64,000 nt of DNA from assembly GCF_947488565.1 (NCBI RefSeq), contig NZ_CANKZC010000002.1, forward strand, positions 62,001 through 126,000. Direction: 5' to 3'. The notes under the pieces were generated by a model, which did no database searches, was not told the DNA's origin, and was given only the letters and a program-made list of their open reading frames with translations. The position numbers and the translations under genes are program-made. This DNA is from an uncultured Psychrobacter sp. GTDB lineage: Bacteria > Pseudomonadota > Gammaproteobacteria > Pseudomonadales > Moraxellaceae. Each line of letters opens with the position of its first letter. The stretch's first letter is position 1. Positions 39,790 through 50,108 of this stretch are shown piece after piece.

Positions 39790-40056
39790 AAAGGCACCTT
39801 GATTTAGCGAGTGGGTAGAAGAAGATCGGTTATATGGTTTATCAGCTAACCGCTCTGAAATGGTTAACGACTATCATACAGATGTCCTTCAATAAAAAAT
39901 CTCTATAAAACCTTATTTACAATTTTATTTATCATAGTTTCCTATATTTTCTATATTTATTATCATATTCCCTATAATAGTGATAATAAGCACATTTTTA
40001 TGTTTATGGTTTAAGCATGCGCTAATAACCATTACGATTTAATAGAGTATGATCCT
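39790..40056. promoter_or_regulatory. Divergent promoter region rarD/lrp-like
   Basis: 267 bp, very AT-rich between about 39880 and 39990 with repeated TTTATTTAT, TTTCTATATTTAT-like runs, the kind of bendable DNA that Lrp/AsnC proteins bind. TATAAT on the plus strand at 39973-39978 may be the regulator's -10. Autoregulation is inferred. Confidence 0.45.
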
Positions 40057-40524
40057 ATGAACCAGCCTTTAGACGCCACCGACAAAGCCATTTTAAACCT
40101 CCTTCAAGACGATGCCACGCTGCCGCTAAAGACGGTCGCCGAACACGTCCATGTGTCGATCGCCACCGCCCAGCGCCGCATCCAAACGCTGACAGACACA
40201 GGCGTGATCACCAAACAAGTCGCCATCGTGGATCCCAATAAGGTCGGCTATAGTTTGACGGCTATCGTGATGGTTGAGATGGCGCGCTCAAACAATTCGA
40301 TGCAGCACCGGTTTGAGCGCTTAATGAACGCGCAGGCGCAAGTGATGAGCTGCTATGAGGTGTCGGGCGATGCTGATTTTATGCTGATGGTGAGCGCCAA
40401 AAACATGAGCGATTATCATCAATTTACGCGCAATCTACTGACGTATGAGAACAACGTGCGCAACTTTAAGAGTCAGTTTGTGATGAACTTTACCAAAAGT
40501 GGTACCAAGATTTATTTAGATTGA
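40057..40524 (+). CDS. Lrp/AsnC-family transcriptional regulator
   Basis: 155 aa. The N-terminal HTH runs LDATDKAILNLLQDDATLPL then VAEHVHVSIATAQRRIQTL. The C-terminal RAM/ligand domain includes VSGDADFMLMVSAKNMSDYH and NVRNFKSQFVMNFTKSG. Such proteins form octamers and sense amino acids. Divergent placement with the RarD-like exporter mirrors Lrp-type regulator/exporter pairs. The ligand is unknown. Confidence 0.92.
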   Translation: MNQPLDATDKAILNLLQDDATLPLKTVAEHVHVSIATAQRRIQTLTDTGVITKQVAIVDPNKVGYSLTAIVMVEMARSNNSMQHRFERLMNAQAQVMSCYEVSGDADFMLMVSAKNMSDYHQFTRNLLTYENNVRNFKSQFVMNFTKSGTKIYLD

Positions 40525-40532
40525 GCCATATG

Positions 40533-40841
40533 CTAAGGCTGCTTGTTTGGCGCTATCAGATAAAGCAAAAAAGGGATGGCAAAAATAATCGCTATAAAGG
40601 CGTAAACAAATAAGACAGACAACCATGTACCGATATGAATGCCGCCATGCGCCATATTTATCCCATACTCAAAAGTGATCAGCGCCATGCCCGCTATGGG
40701 CACCAGCATCGCTATCATTAAATATTTATAAGTAAAGGATTTGCGGCAAAAACGGTCTTTTTGATAACAATAAACCGTCGTTATCAGATAAATAAGCACG
40801 ACAACGGGCATAAAGTACACAAGTAAAAGCATCGAGAGCAT
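40533..40841 (-). CDS. Small multi-spanning membrane protein, unknown
   Basis: A 102-aa hydrophobic protein with about three helices: LLLVYFMPVVVLIYLITTVY, YLMIAMLVPIAGMALITFEY, and LSVLFVYAFIAIIFAIPFLL. A short basic loop (KDRFCRKSFTYK) follows the first. TGGAA precedes the ATG. Its end lies 8 bp from the end of the convergent regulator gene. I do not recognise a family. Confidence 0.6.
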   Translation of the reverse strand: MLSMLLLVYFMPVVVLIYLITTVYCYQKDRFCRKSFTYKYLMIAMLVPIAGMALITFEYGINMAHGGIHIGTWLSVLFVYAFIAIIFAIPFLLYLIAPNKQP

Positions 40842-41083
40842 TTTTGATTTCCATTAAGTAGAGCGCACTACCAATAAAATAGGCCTTTATGGTTCACTAT
40901 ACCCCATTTAATCCATCATTTTACCTTATGCTATCAATCACTTATCGAAGATTTACTATAAATCAGCATTCACACCCTGAGTGCAATTCATGGTAAGATG
41001 AGCGCCTTTTTATGCATCAGCGACTGCGGCAATACCTTGTCCAGCTGTCGCAATTGCCAACACGCCATTAATAGGGTCACCTC

Positions 41084-43522
41084 ATGTCTGCCGATACCAT
41101 CGCCCGCACCGCCTTCAAACAAGGCGTCAAGCCACTATATGACTACGATAAGCATTGGGCAAGCTGCTATGAGCCTGCGCCTTATTTGCCGATGACGCGT
41201 GCTGAGATGGACGCGCTCGGTTGGGATGCGTGCGATGTGATTATCATCTCAGGTGATGCCTATGTCGATCATCCAAGCTTTGGTATGGCAATTATCGGGC
41301 GATTGTTAGAATCGCAAGGCTTTCGCGTCGGCATCATCGCGCAGCCGGATTGGAAGAGCAAAGATGCCTTTATGGAGCTTGGCAAACCGGTCTACGCCTA
41401 TGGCGTGACCGCCGGCAACATGGACAGCATGATCAATCGCTATACCGCCGATCGCAAGATTCGTAGCGATGACGCCTACTCGCCTGGCAATGTCGCGGAC
41501 AAGCGCCCTGATCGCGCCGCCATCGTCTATAGCCAGCGCTGCCGTGAAGCCTATCCTGATGTGCCAATTATCTTAGGCGGTATTGAAGGCAGCCTGCGCC
41601 GTATCGCCCACTATGACTACTGGTCAGATAAAGTGCGCCGCAGTATTTTACTGGACAGCCGTGCCGATGTCTTATTATATGGTAACGCGGAACGTGCCAT
41701 CGTCGATGTGGTACATGGACTATCCAAAGGCTATACGTTTGAGCAAATGAGCAGCTTACGCGGTACCGCGTATTTATTGACCCCAAGCCGCCGCCATTGG
41801 CAAGCAGACATGACGGAAGTCGCGAGCAATGACGTCGATACGGTCGGCCGCGTTGATCCGATTATTAACCCGTATGTGATGACCGAGGATGTGGACAGCT
41901 GCAAGATTGAGCAAGAAAAGCCTAGCGACTCGCCAGTTGGGCAAGCCATGACAGGCATGTCGGCACAATATCAGGGCTTTGTCGCAGAACCCGTCACCAA
42001 TAAAGTACTGAACGCCGATCAAGTCGATGACGACACGCAAGTGGTACAGATGCGCGGCTTTGATACTAAAAGACCCACCGCGCGTAAGCACAAATTTAAA
42101 ATGCCGCCGCGTGATAAAACCGTCATTCGCCTGCCTGATTATGACCATGTCAAATCAGACCCTGTACTTTATGCGCATGCCAGTCGAATTTTGCATTTAG
42201 AGACCAACCCCGGCAACGCGCGCGCCTTGGTGCAGCGCCACAGTAGCGGCGCGGGCAACTCGTTTACCTCCATCGATGTCTGGCTCAATCCGCCGCCGAT
42301 TCCGCTCTCGACCGAAGAGATGGATTACGTCTTTGATTTGCCCTATGCGCGCCTGCCGCATCCAAGCTATGGCGATGCGCGCATCCCTGCCTTTGATATG
42401 ATTAAATTCTCCGTCAATATCATGCGTGGCTGCTTTGGCGGCTGTACTTTTTGTTCTATTACTGAACACGAAGGGCGCATCATCCAAAACCGCTCTGAGG
42501 ACTCTATCCTGCGTGAAGTCGAGGCCATTCGTGATACCGCGCCTGCCTTTACTGGCGTCATCTCCGACTTGGGCGGGCCGACGGCCAACATGTATCGCCT
42601 CAACTGTAAGGACGAGACCATTGAGAAAAACTGCCGTAAGCCGTCCTGCGTCTATCCTGATGTTTGCGAAAATCTACTGACCGATCACAGCAATTTAACC
42701 CAGCTCTACCGCAAAGCGCGTGATATCAAAGGCGTGAAAAAAATCCTTATCGCTTCTGGCTTGCGTTATGATTTGGCGGTAAAAGACCCTGAATACGTCA
42801 AAGAATTGGTCAGCCATCATGTCGGTGGCTACCTTAAGATTGCCCCAGAGCATTCAGAAGAAAACGTCTTATCTAAAATGATGAAGCCTGGCATGGGCAG
42901 CTATGACAAATTCAAAGCCATGTTTGAGCAGTACAGCCAAGAGGCCGGTAAAGAGCAGTATCTTATCCCCTACTTTATCGCCGCGCATCCTGGCACCAAA
43001 GATGAGGACATGATGAATCTGGCGCTGTGGCTAAAATCTCACGACTACCGCGCCGATCAAGTGCAAGCCTTTTACCCCAGCCCCATGGCGACGGCAACCA
43101 CCATGTATCACACCCACAAAGACCCGCTACATAAGGTCAACCGCGAAGGCGGTGATATGGATATCGTCAAATCCGGCAAGCAGCGCAAATTGCACAAGGC
43201 GTTCCTTCGCTATCATGACCCAAAAAACTGGGCCTTATTGCGCCGCGCCTTGCAGGACATGGGACGTAGCGACCTAATTGGCAAAAACCGTGGTTGTCTG
43301 ATACCGCCATTCAATGCGCATTTAGAGGGCCGTGATGCCAGTCAGGACAGCTATCAATCGGCGCGCAAAAAGAACAGCCGTATGGGTAATGACTCCGTCA
43401 AACGCAGTGGCAAATCAGCGAGCCAAAACCGCAAAAACCAGCCCAATAACGCGCGCAAAAAAGTCAGCCGTGGTAACTTCCAAACCCAGCATACCGGATT
43501 GCCACCGCGTAAAACCAAATAG
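41084..43522 (+). CDS. ygiQ: YgiQ-family radical SAM protein
   Basis: UPF0313/YgiQ radical SAM enzyme of 812 aa; the substrate is unknown. The start [20 protein letters not shown] and the cobalamin-binding-like N-terminal domain lead to the cluster motif [17 protein letters not shown] (CxxxCxxC, near 446), then [14 protein letters not shown] and the Cys-rich [14 protein letters not shown] block, [20 protein letters not shown] and [14 protein letters not shown]. Compared with my memory of E. coli YgiQ, an insert of roughly 70 residues lies at about 265-340. The C-terminus is a K/R/N-rich basic tail of ~70 residues. Codons are GC-rich. Confidence 0.93.
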   Translation: MSADTIARTAFKQGVKPLYDYDKHWASCYEPAPYLPMTRAEMDALGWDACDVIIISGDAYVDHPSFGMAIIGRLLESQGFRVGIIAQPDWKSKDAFMELGKPVYAYGVTAGNMDSMINRYTADRKIRSDDAYSPGNVADKRPDRAAIVYSQRCREAYPDVPIILGGIEGSLRRIAHYDYWSDKVRRSILLDSRADVLLYGNAERAIVDVVHGLSKGYTFEQMSSLRGTAYLLTPSRRHWQADMTEVASNDVDTVGRVDPIINPYVMTEDVDSCKIEQEKPSDSPVGQAMTGMSAQYQGFVAEPVTNKVLNADQVDDDTQVVQMRGFDTKRPTARKHKFKMPPRDKTVIRLPDYDHVKSDPVLYAHASRILHLETNPGNARALVQRHSSGAGNSFTSIDVWLNPPPIPLSTEEMDYVFDLPYARLPHPSYGDARIPAFDMIKFSVNIMRGCFGGCTFCSITEHEGRIIQNRSEDSILREVEAIRDTAPAFTGVISDLGGPTANMYRLNCKDETIEKNCRKPSCVYPDVCENLLTDHSNLTQLYRKARDIKGVKKILIASGLRYDLAVKDPEYVKELVSHHVGGYLKIAPEHSEENVLSKMMKPGMGSYDKFKAMFEQYSQEAGKEQYLIPYFIAAHPGTKDEDMMNLALWLKSHDYRADQVQAFYPSPMATATTMYHTHKDPLHKVNREGGDMDIVKSGKQRKLHKAFLRYHDPKNWALLRRALQDMGRSDLIGKNRGCLIPPFNAHLEGRDASQDSYQSARKKNSRMGNDSVKRSGKSASQNRKNQPNNARKKVSRGNFQTQHTGLPPRKTK

Positions 43523-43582
43523 TATTGAATGTATAAAACGATGAGCAGAATATTATTGGCTCATCGGATTAATACCATTAAC

Positions 43583-43619
43583 AGCACTTATTGGCTCCCC
43601 AGTCGATAAGTGCTTTTTT
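43583..43619 (+). terminator. Terminator of ygiQ
   Basis: Perfect 9-bp stem AGCACTTAT (43583-43591) / ATAAGTGCT (43606-43614), 14-base loop, then six T's; 61 bp after the stop codon. Confidence 0.88.
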
Positions 43620-43842
43620 GATCAAAGCAGTTTATGCAGTACATACGTCTGTTGTACAGAATTGACCAATTAAAATACTCTGAGAGTAAAATTACATTAA
43701 CCAGCGATTACGTAACGTGAATAACAGCTAGCAAACAATTTCTAACAATCTACAAGCTCTACTTTCGCTAATATATGCGCTATATGCTTAATGCATTGTT
43801 AAATACAAATAAATGATATGATTTGATTTTTTGGAGAAAATT

Positions 43843-44283
43843 ATGAACACCTTAACTAAGGTTGCGACTGCTCTACCTGCCCTTGCTTTACTTAGCGCTT
43901 GTGCTACTACCGCGCCTACGCCTACTGCACCAAACACTCCTACCACGCCAAGTACGACAACGCCTGCTTCAGAAAGCGTGACTGATGCAGCCTATGATCG
44001 TATGGCGCCGGCACCTTATATTTGTACTGATGATAGTCAAATCCTTGCAAAACAATCTATCAATAAAAAACAAGTGATGTTGACTGCCACCCTACCTAAA
44101 GTGAACTGGTCGGAGCAACCAATTATTTTAAATGGTGGCGTAGAGGGCGATACGGCAAGTTATGTCAATGAGTCAAACCCAGAAGTTGTCTATGCATGGC
44201 ATATGAAAGGCGATAAAGGTATCCTAGCGATGAAATGGGCTGATGGAAAAGAATACCAAGTAAACTGCCAGATCGGTAGATAA
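43843..44283 (+). CDS. Small lipoprotein with MliC-like domain
   Basis: 146 aa from the ATG at 43843 (GGAG nine bases upstream; the TTG at 43831 is not needed). The lipoprotein signal is VATALPALALLSAC with lipobox LSAC. A Pro/Thr-rich spacer follows (residues ~22-50). The C-terminal domain pairs two cysteines, YICTDDSQ and YQVNCQIG, around SYVNESNPEVVYAWHMKGDK. This pattern (Y-C near the start, W-x-KGD, final N-C) resembles MliC/PliC inhibitors of C-type lysozyme. The assignment is by pattern only. Confidence 0.7.
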   Translation: MNTLTKVATALPALALLSACATTAPTPTAPNTPTTPSTTTPASESVTDAAYDRMAPAPYICTDDSQILAKQSINKKQVMLTATLPKVNWSEQPIILNGGVEGDTASYVNESNPEVVYAWHMKGDKGILAMKWADGKEYQVNCQIGR

Positions 44284-44356
44284 TGGTTGAGGTTGAATCG
44301 TTAACCTTGCGCATTTAAACGATATAAAAACAAAATAAGAAACAGCGAACCGAAAG

Positions 44357-44383
44357 CAGTCATCGAAAGATGGCTGTTTTTTT
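44357..44383 (+). terminator. Terminator of the MliC-like lipoprotein gene
   Basis: Stem CAGTCATC (44357-44364) / GATGGCTG (44369-44376) with one G-T pair, GAAA tetraloop, and eight T's. Confidence 0.9.
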
Positions 44384-44412
44384 ATGCGTCTAGTCCATAA
44401 AACATATGGTCA

Positions 44413-44542
44413 GTTCGAAATAAAATTGATACGTTAATAGCGACGTGCTGCTGGAGTAAATTTTTCTTGCGTGCTGTTCGCAAGCGTGACAGAGGCTGCA
44501 AAAAATTTACCTTAGCAGCACTGTATCAGTTTTAAAGTGAAC
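44413..44542 (-). repeat. Nested inverted-repeat element, copy B (reverse orientation)
   Basis: 130 bp. Outer arms TTCGAAATAAAATTGATAC and GTATCAGTTTTAAAGTGAA, inner arms GTGCTGCT (44445-44452) and AGCAGCAC (44514-44521). The core TTTTTCTTGCGTGCTGTTCG is the complement of the core in the other three copies, so this one is inverted. Confidence 0.75.
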
Positions 44543-44671
44543 CAACTATACCTGTCTTGCCGATATTTTTATCACAGTCGCTCGTTTGCTGCATTTTGCT
44601 AGAGAAGTATAACGAAAGCTGTCAAAATAGCGCTTATATAAAAATTTATGATTAATAAAGAGGATACGTCG

Positions 44672-45211
44672 ATGACGAAGCGCCTAATAAGTATGATGTT
44701 AATCGCTACTACAAGTATATGGGCGCTGACAGGCTGCGATAACGCCACCGACTCTGTTGATGCCACCGACCAAACCACGCAAACAGCCACGGCAAACTCA
44801 TCAGCATCAGAAGTCGATACGATAGACTGGTCATTAATAGATAGTGGTGAAAAGCCTGCTGATCGCGCCAATTATAAGTATCCGTTTGCAATCGATAGTC
44901 AAAACGTCCTTGATTATGCGGACTACTTTAAAGTGGACGCTGCGACCGCTCAGCATAACCTAACCGTGAGCATGGCAAGTAACGAAGCACTGTCTAAGGT
45001 GCTCGATCAGTCGGGCAGTAGTTATGTGTCACATGAACTGACTGACGGCGAGGATATAAAACTTATCATTCATACTACGCCCGACATCGCTGCCAGTAGC
45101 TATGATTATGTTCTGTCTGATGACTTTGCTAAGGGGCTGGTGTTGCCGATTGAGATTTTGCCAGATGGTAAAAAAGGTAAGGTTGAGGTGCATGGAAAGA
45201 TGCCACAATAA
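44672..45211 (+). CDS. Small lipoprotein of unknown function
   Basis: 179 aa from the ATG at 44672, which has AGAGGA about nine bases upstream; an ATG at 44648 has no site. Signal: KRLISMMLIATTSIWALTGC, lipobox LTGC. An Asp/Thr/Ala-rich spacer (about 20-50) leads to a folded part with FAIDSQNVLDYADYFKVDAA and VLPIEILPDGKKGKVEVHGK. Probably anchored in the outer membrane. I do not recognise the domain. The DNA directly upstream holds repeat copy B. Confidence 0.7.
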   Translation: MTKRLISMMLIATTSIWALTGCDNATDSVDATDQTTQTATANSSASEVDTIDWSLIDSGEKPADRANYKYPFAIDSQNVLDYADYFKVDAATAQHNLTVSMASNEALSKVLDQSGSSYVSHELTDGEDIKLIIHTTPDIAASSYDYVLSDDFAKGLVLPIEILPDGKKGKVEVHGKMPQ

Positions 45212-45343
45212 GAGGTTTAGAATGGTTACTAGTAAGCTCTATCTGCCATAAGTTTTACTGAAGCAAGTTTTTTGTTTTTATATCGAGCAAAGTACTTATT
45301 TATCTGGCAGGCTGATATAAAAGTTTAAGGATTTTCTAATATT

Positions 45344-45368
45344 GGAGGGTACGTAAAGCGCACCCTCC
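45344..45368. repeat. Intergenic hairpin between convergent genes
   Basis: GGAGGGTACG (45344-45353) and CGCACCCTCC (45359-45368) pair with one mismatch around TAAAG. There is no T-tract on either strand, so it may be a rho-dependent or attenuated terminator, or a short REP-like unit. Confidence 0.55.
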
Positions 45369-45381
45369 TAAAAACTACTTA

Positions 45382-46245
45382 CTAAAGCAAAGCACGAATA
45401 AGCATATAGCTACCCATACCTACCATCATCACGTTTTCAGTTAATGAAATAGCGCCTAATGGCACATTACTATCACCACCGACGCAGGCGCACTTTAGCT
45501 CACGCTTATCAATATAAACCGCTTTAATCACTGAGACGCCACCGATCAAACCAATCGTTAACGCTACAATACCGGCGATAGGATTGAGCCAAGGCTGATC
45601 AGCGAGCATAGCAATCCCTGCAAAAGCTTCTAAAAACGGGTAGACATAACCGTACCGCACGACTCTTCTAGCCAATAAATCGTAACCCAAAAACCCAGTC
45701 GTAAAGCTTTCTAAATCTTCAAGTTTTTTGATGGCCAGCACACCCATAGATAGGGCAACAAACCACATCAAAGCTTGCATGGACAATATACTAACTGATA
45801 GTGCCCAACATAAAGCCAAGCTCATTAAAGCGGTAACAGAAAATATGGCGATAATGGGTGCGTAAGTGGTATCGTCCTCATCCGTTGGCTCAGCGTTGCC
45901 CAAGAATACTTGCAGCTCATCATTCCCGCCAATACGCTTGCCATCGATAAAGGTTTGCGGTGTGGTCTTAACGCCCAAGGTCTCTTTTACCAGTGTATTC
46001 TCGTCTTGGTTGGTGATGTGGCGATCAGTAATATCATAGCCTGCATGCTTGAGCGCATCGATTGATTTGAGTCCAAACGGACATAAATGGTCTTCCATCA
46101 CCATCCGAAAGATGATGGCGCGTTTGCCATCGCCATCGACATGCTCACCGGGCAGTTTATTGATGAGAAAATCAAGCTTGTCTTGGCTGATAGAGTTGGT
46201 GTTGGTTTTTTCAGCGTCGTTATTATTATCGTTGTCTGCGGGCAT
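45382..46245 (-). CDS. Glutaredoxin-MauE fusion membrane protein
   Basis: 287 aa. The N-terminal thioredoxin-fold part (about 40-118) has the glutaredoxin wording MEDHLCPFGLKSIDALKHAG and GVKTTPQTFIDGKRIGGNDE, with a single cysteine in CPFG where dithiol glutaredoxins have CPYC. The C-terminal part (about 130-287) is a four-helix MauE/DoxX-like region with YGYVYPFLEAFAGIAML and the family signature ELKCACVGGDSNVPLG, whose CxC may be redox active. MauE-type proteins support disulfide handling in the periplasm. Likely an electron relay between cytoplasmic thiols and the membrane (inference). AAGGAG fixes the start. Confidence 0.85.
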   Translation of the reverse strand: MPADNDNNNDAEKTNTNSISQDKLDFLINKLPGEHVDGDGKRAIIFRMVMEDHLCPFGLKSIDALKHAGYDITDRHITNQDENTLVKETLGVKTTPQTFIDGKRIGGNDELQVFLGNAEPTDEDDTTYAPIIAIFSVTALMSLALCWALSVSILSMQALMWFVALSMGVLAIKKLEDLESFTTGFLGYDLLARRVVRYGYVYPFLEAFAGIAMLADQPWLNPIAGIVALTIGLIGGVSVIKAVYIDKRELKCACVGGDSNVPLGAISLTENVMMVGMGSYMLIRALL

Positions 46246-46381
46246 AATTTGCTCCTTTTTAAAATTGTAAAATTCATTATAAAAAAGAGCGCAAGGCTTG
46301 CGGGTAAGGGTATGTTATTGATTTTTAATTGGTAATAACATTGGGGTTAGTGGTGGGAGATTGGTTGGCTTTTAGAGTTTT

Positions 46382-46416
46382 GTAGGGTGGGTTAGCTAAA
46401 ACCTAAACCACCCTAC
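46382..46416. repeat. GTAGGGTGGGTTA palindromic repeat, short copy
   Basis: Arms GTAGGGTGGGTTAG (46382-46395) and CTAAACCACCCTAC (46403-46416) with one mismatch and a 7-base loop. The same arm sequence bounds the element at 63248-63378. Upstream of the glutaredoxin-MauE gene. Confidence 0.8.
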
Positions 46417-46438
46417 GTTTCTAATTTATAAATGGTGT

Positions 46439-46568
46439 GCGAGGGACGAGCATGCCATTAAAGAATAACCTATCCAGAAAATCCCCTCCAAGGGATTTGC
46501 ACTTGCGAACCTGAGGAGGAATAAGCAAAACACTGTTTTGCCCGACGCAAGACAAGAGCCATGCTCGC
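46439..46568. repeat. Multi-hairpin element of unknown nature
   Basis: Closed by a perfect 8-bp stem CGAGCATG (46447-46454) / CATGCTCG (46560-46567). Inside lie hairpin 1, AAATCCC (46479-46485) / GGGATTT (46492-46498), and hairpin 2, CTTGCG (46502-46507) / CGCAAG (46546-46551), which itself encloses GCAAAAC (46525-46531) / GTTTTGC (46535-46541). It fills most of the gap between the ligA stop (46587) and the short repeat. No coding potential. It could be a structured RNA on either strand or a small mobile palindromic unit. Confidence 0.6.
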
Positions 46569-46586
46569 AGTTAGCAGTGCAATTTT

Positions 46587-48710
<2,124 letters not shown>

Positions 48711-48872
48711 TCAAGATGCCGATATGATAACAATTTTGCAGGTTATTCGGATAGAGTTTTACAGAAAATGAGGACGACTAAAAAAGGCAAATAACGTAAC
48801 ATCAATATACCATCTGCGTTACCTTATTTGCGTGTTGAGATACTACTGGTACAGTTTGATTTTCAATATTTA

Positions 48873-49892
48873 TTAAATTTCATAGTCGCGAACTTGATTA
48901 CGCAATTGTTGTTTATATTCAGGGGTGATCGATTCATTGTTTTCATCAAGTATCAGCGCATTTAAATCATCCGCCATCATATAAGCAATACTCATCATAC
49001 TATCAAAGCTGCGCAGCGCTTGTGGATGCGGCAGTGATAAAAATACTACCACCCCATTATAAGTGTTAGTCGCCACACTATGCGGATCAAACGGCGCGAT
49101 ACCACTGTCGGTGATACCCATCATACTAAACCACAGCATGCCGGTGCCGTCTTTTTGCTCATAGCGGTGGAACATATTCATGGCCCCAAAGCGTAGGCCA
49201 TATTTATCAATCAAAGCCAATAAATCGCGGCCACGAATGATTTCTACAGGGCGATCACGGTACTGACGCGGCAAGATAGTAATGTTGATATTGTCTTTGG
49301 CATTGATAAGTGGGCCATTTTGCGCTTCATCGACAGGCTCTAATAGATGTTGATCTAGTATCGGGCTGTTGTCATCAAAACTTGGCTCTTCAGCCGTATC
49401 AATCACTGGCATCAAACTATCCGTCGCTGACATAAGGCTAGAAAACGCATCAAGCTCTTGCTCATTACCAGCTTGCATATGGCGAGCTGCTTCTGCAAAC
49501 TCAGCATTATCTGCGCGTTGCTGCTCAGCTTGCCAGCGCGTATAGTCTTCATCATTGTTGTCATCAGTATCCACGCCAATCTCACCGCGACCTTGAGTCA
49601 ATTGTGCATCGACAGTGGTATGGGTCTCGGTCAACGGCTCATCTTCGATAACCGCATCGAGATAGTCACGATTGGGCGCAATGGTGGTCTCACCTGGAAC
49701 TGTATCATCAAAATCTGGTTGATCGACAATATTACGCTCGTGACGCGGTATGATGGGTATACCATTTTTATCATAGTTGACTACCGCAACCTCCGTACCA
49801 TTCCGACGCTTAAAACTACGAATGACCATAAACAGGCCTGCAAGCACAACAAATGCAGCAACGGCAATCAAAACAAACTGAATAGCGGTCAT
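48873..49892 (-). CDS. zipA: Cell division protein ZipA
   Basis: Tethers FtsZ to the inner membrane. 339 aa: an N-terminal membrane helix FVLIAVAAFVVLAGLFMVIR, a charged stretch, an acidic, Asp/Glu/Gln-rich linker (about 60-200), and the C-terminal FtsZ-binding domain with RDLLALIDKYGLRFGAMNMF and GTGMLWFSMM. AGGATG precedes the ATG. It lies 180 bp before ligA and 216 bp after smc on the same strand, a known cluster. Confidence 0.94.
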   Translation of the reverse strand: MTAIQFVLIAVAAFVVLAGLFMVIRSFKRRNGTEVAVVNYDKNGIPIIPRHERNIVDQPDFDDTVPGETTIAPNRDYLDAVIEDEPLTETHTTVDAQLTQGRGEIGVDTDDNNDEDYTRWQAEQQRADNAEFAEAARHMQAGNEQELDAFSSLMSATDSLMPVIDTAEEPSFDDNSPILDQHLLEPVDEAQNGPLINAKDNINITILPRQYRDRPVEIIRGRDLLALIDKYGLRFGAMNMFHRYEQKDGTGMLWFSMMGITDSGIAPFDPHSVATNTYNGVVVFLSLPHPQALRSFDSMMSIAYMMADDLNALILDENNESITPEYKQQLRNQVRDYEI

Positions 49893-50108
49893 GAGAAATA
49901 CATCCTAATAACTATGATAAAAGGGAATACACAAAATGGAATAAATGGCAATAGTCTAGCATGGCTGACTAACCTCGTCACCATATAGTAATCGTTTATG
50001 GTCAGCGCGACATAGTTGCGTTACGTTACACTCTCAGCACTCACTATAATACTAAAGTCTGTATAAAATCCGATACCAGTTATCAATGATTAATATCGAT
50101 CATTCATA

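Noticed and set aside
42197..42680. Several open frames within ygiQ on both strands
   Set aside because: All lie within a clearly conserved radical SAM gene; none has independent support.
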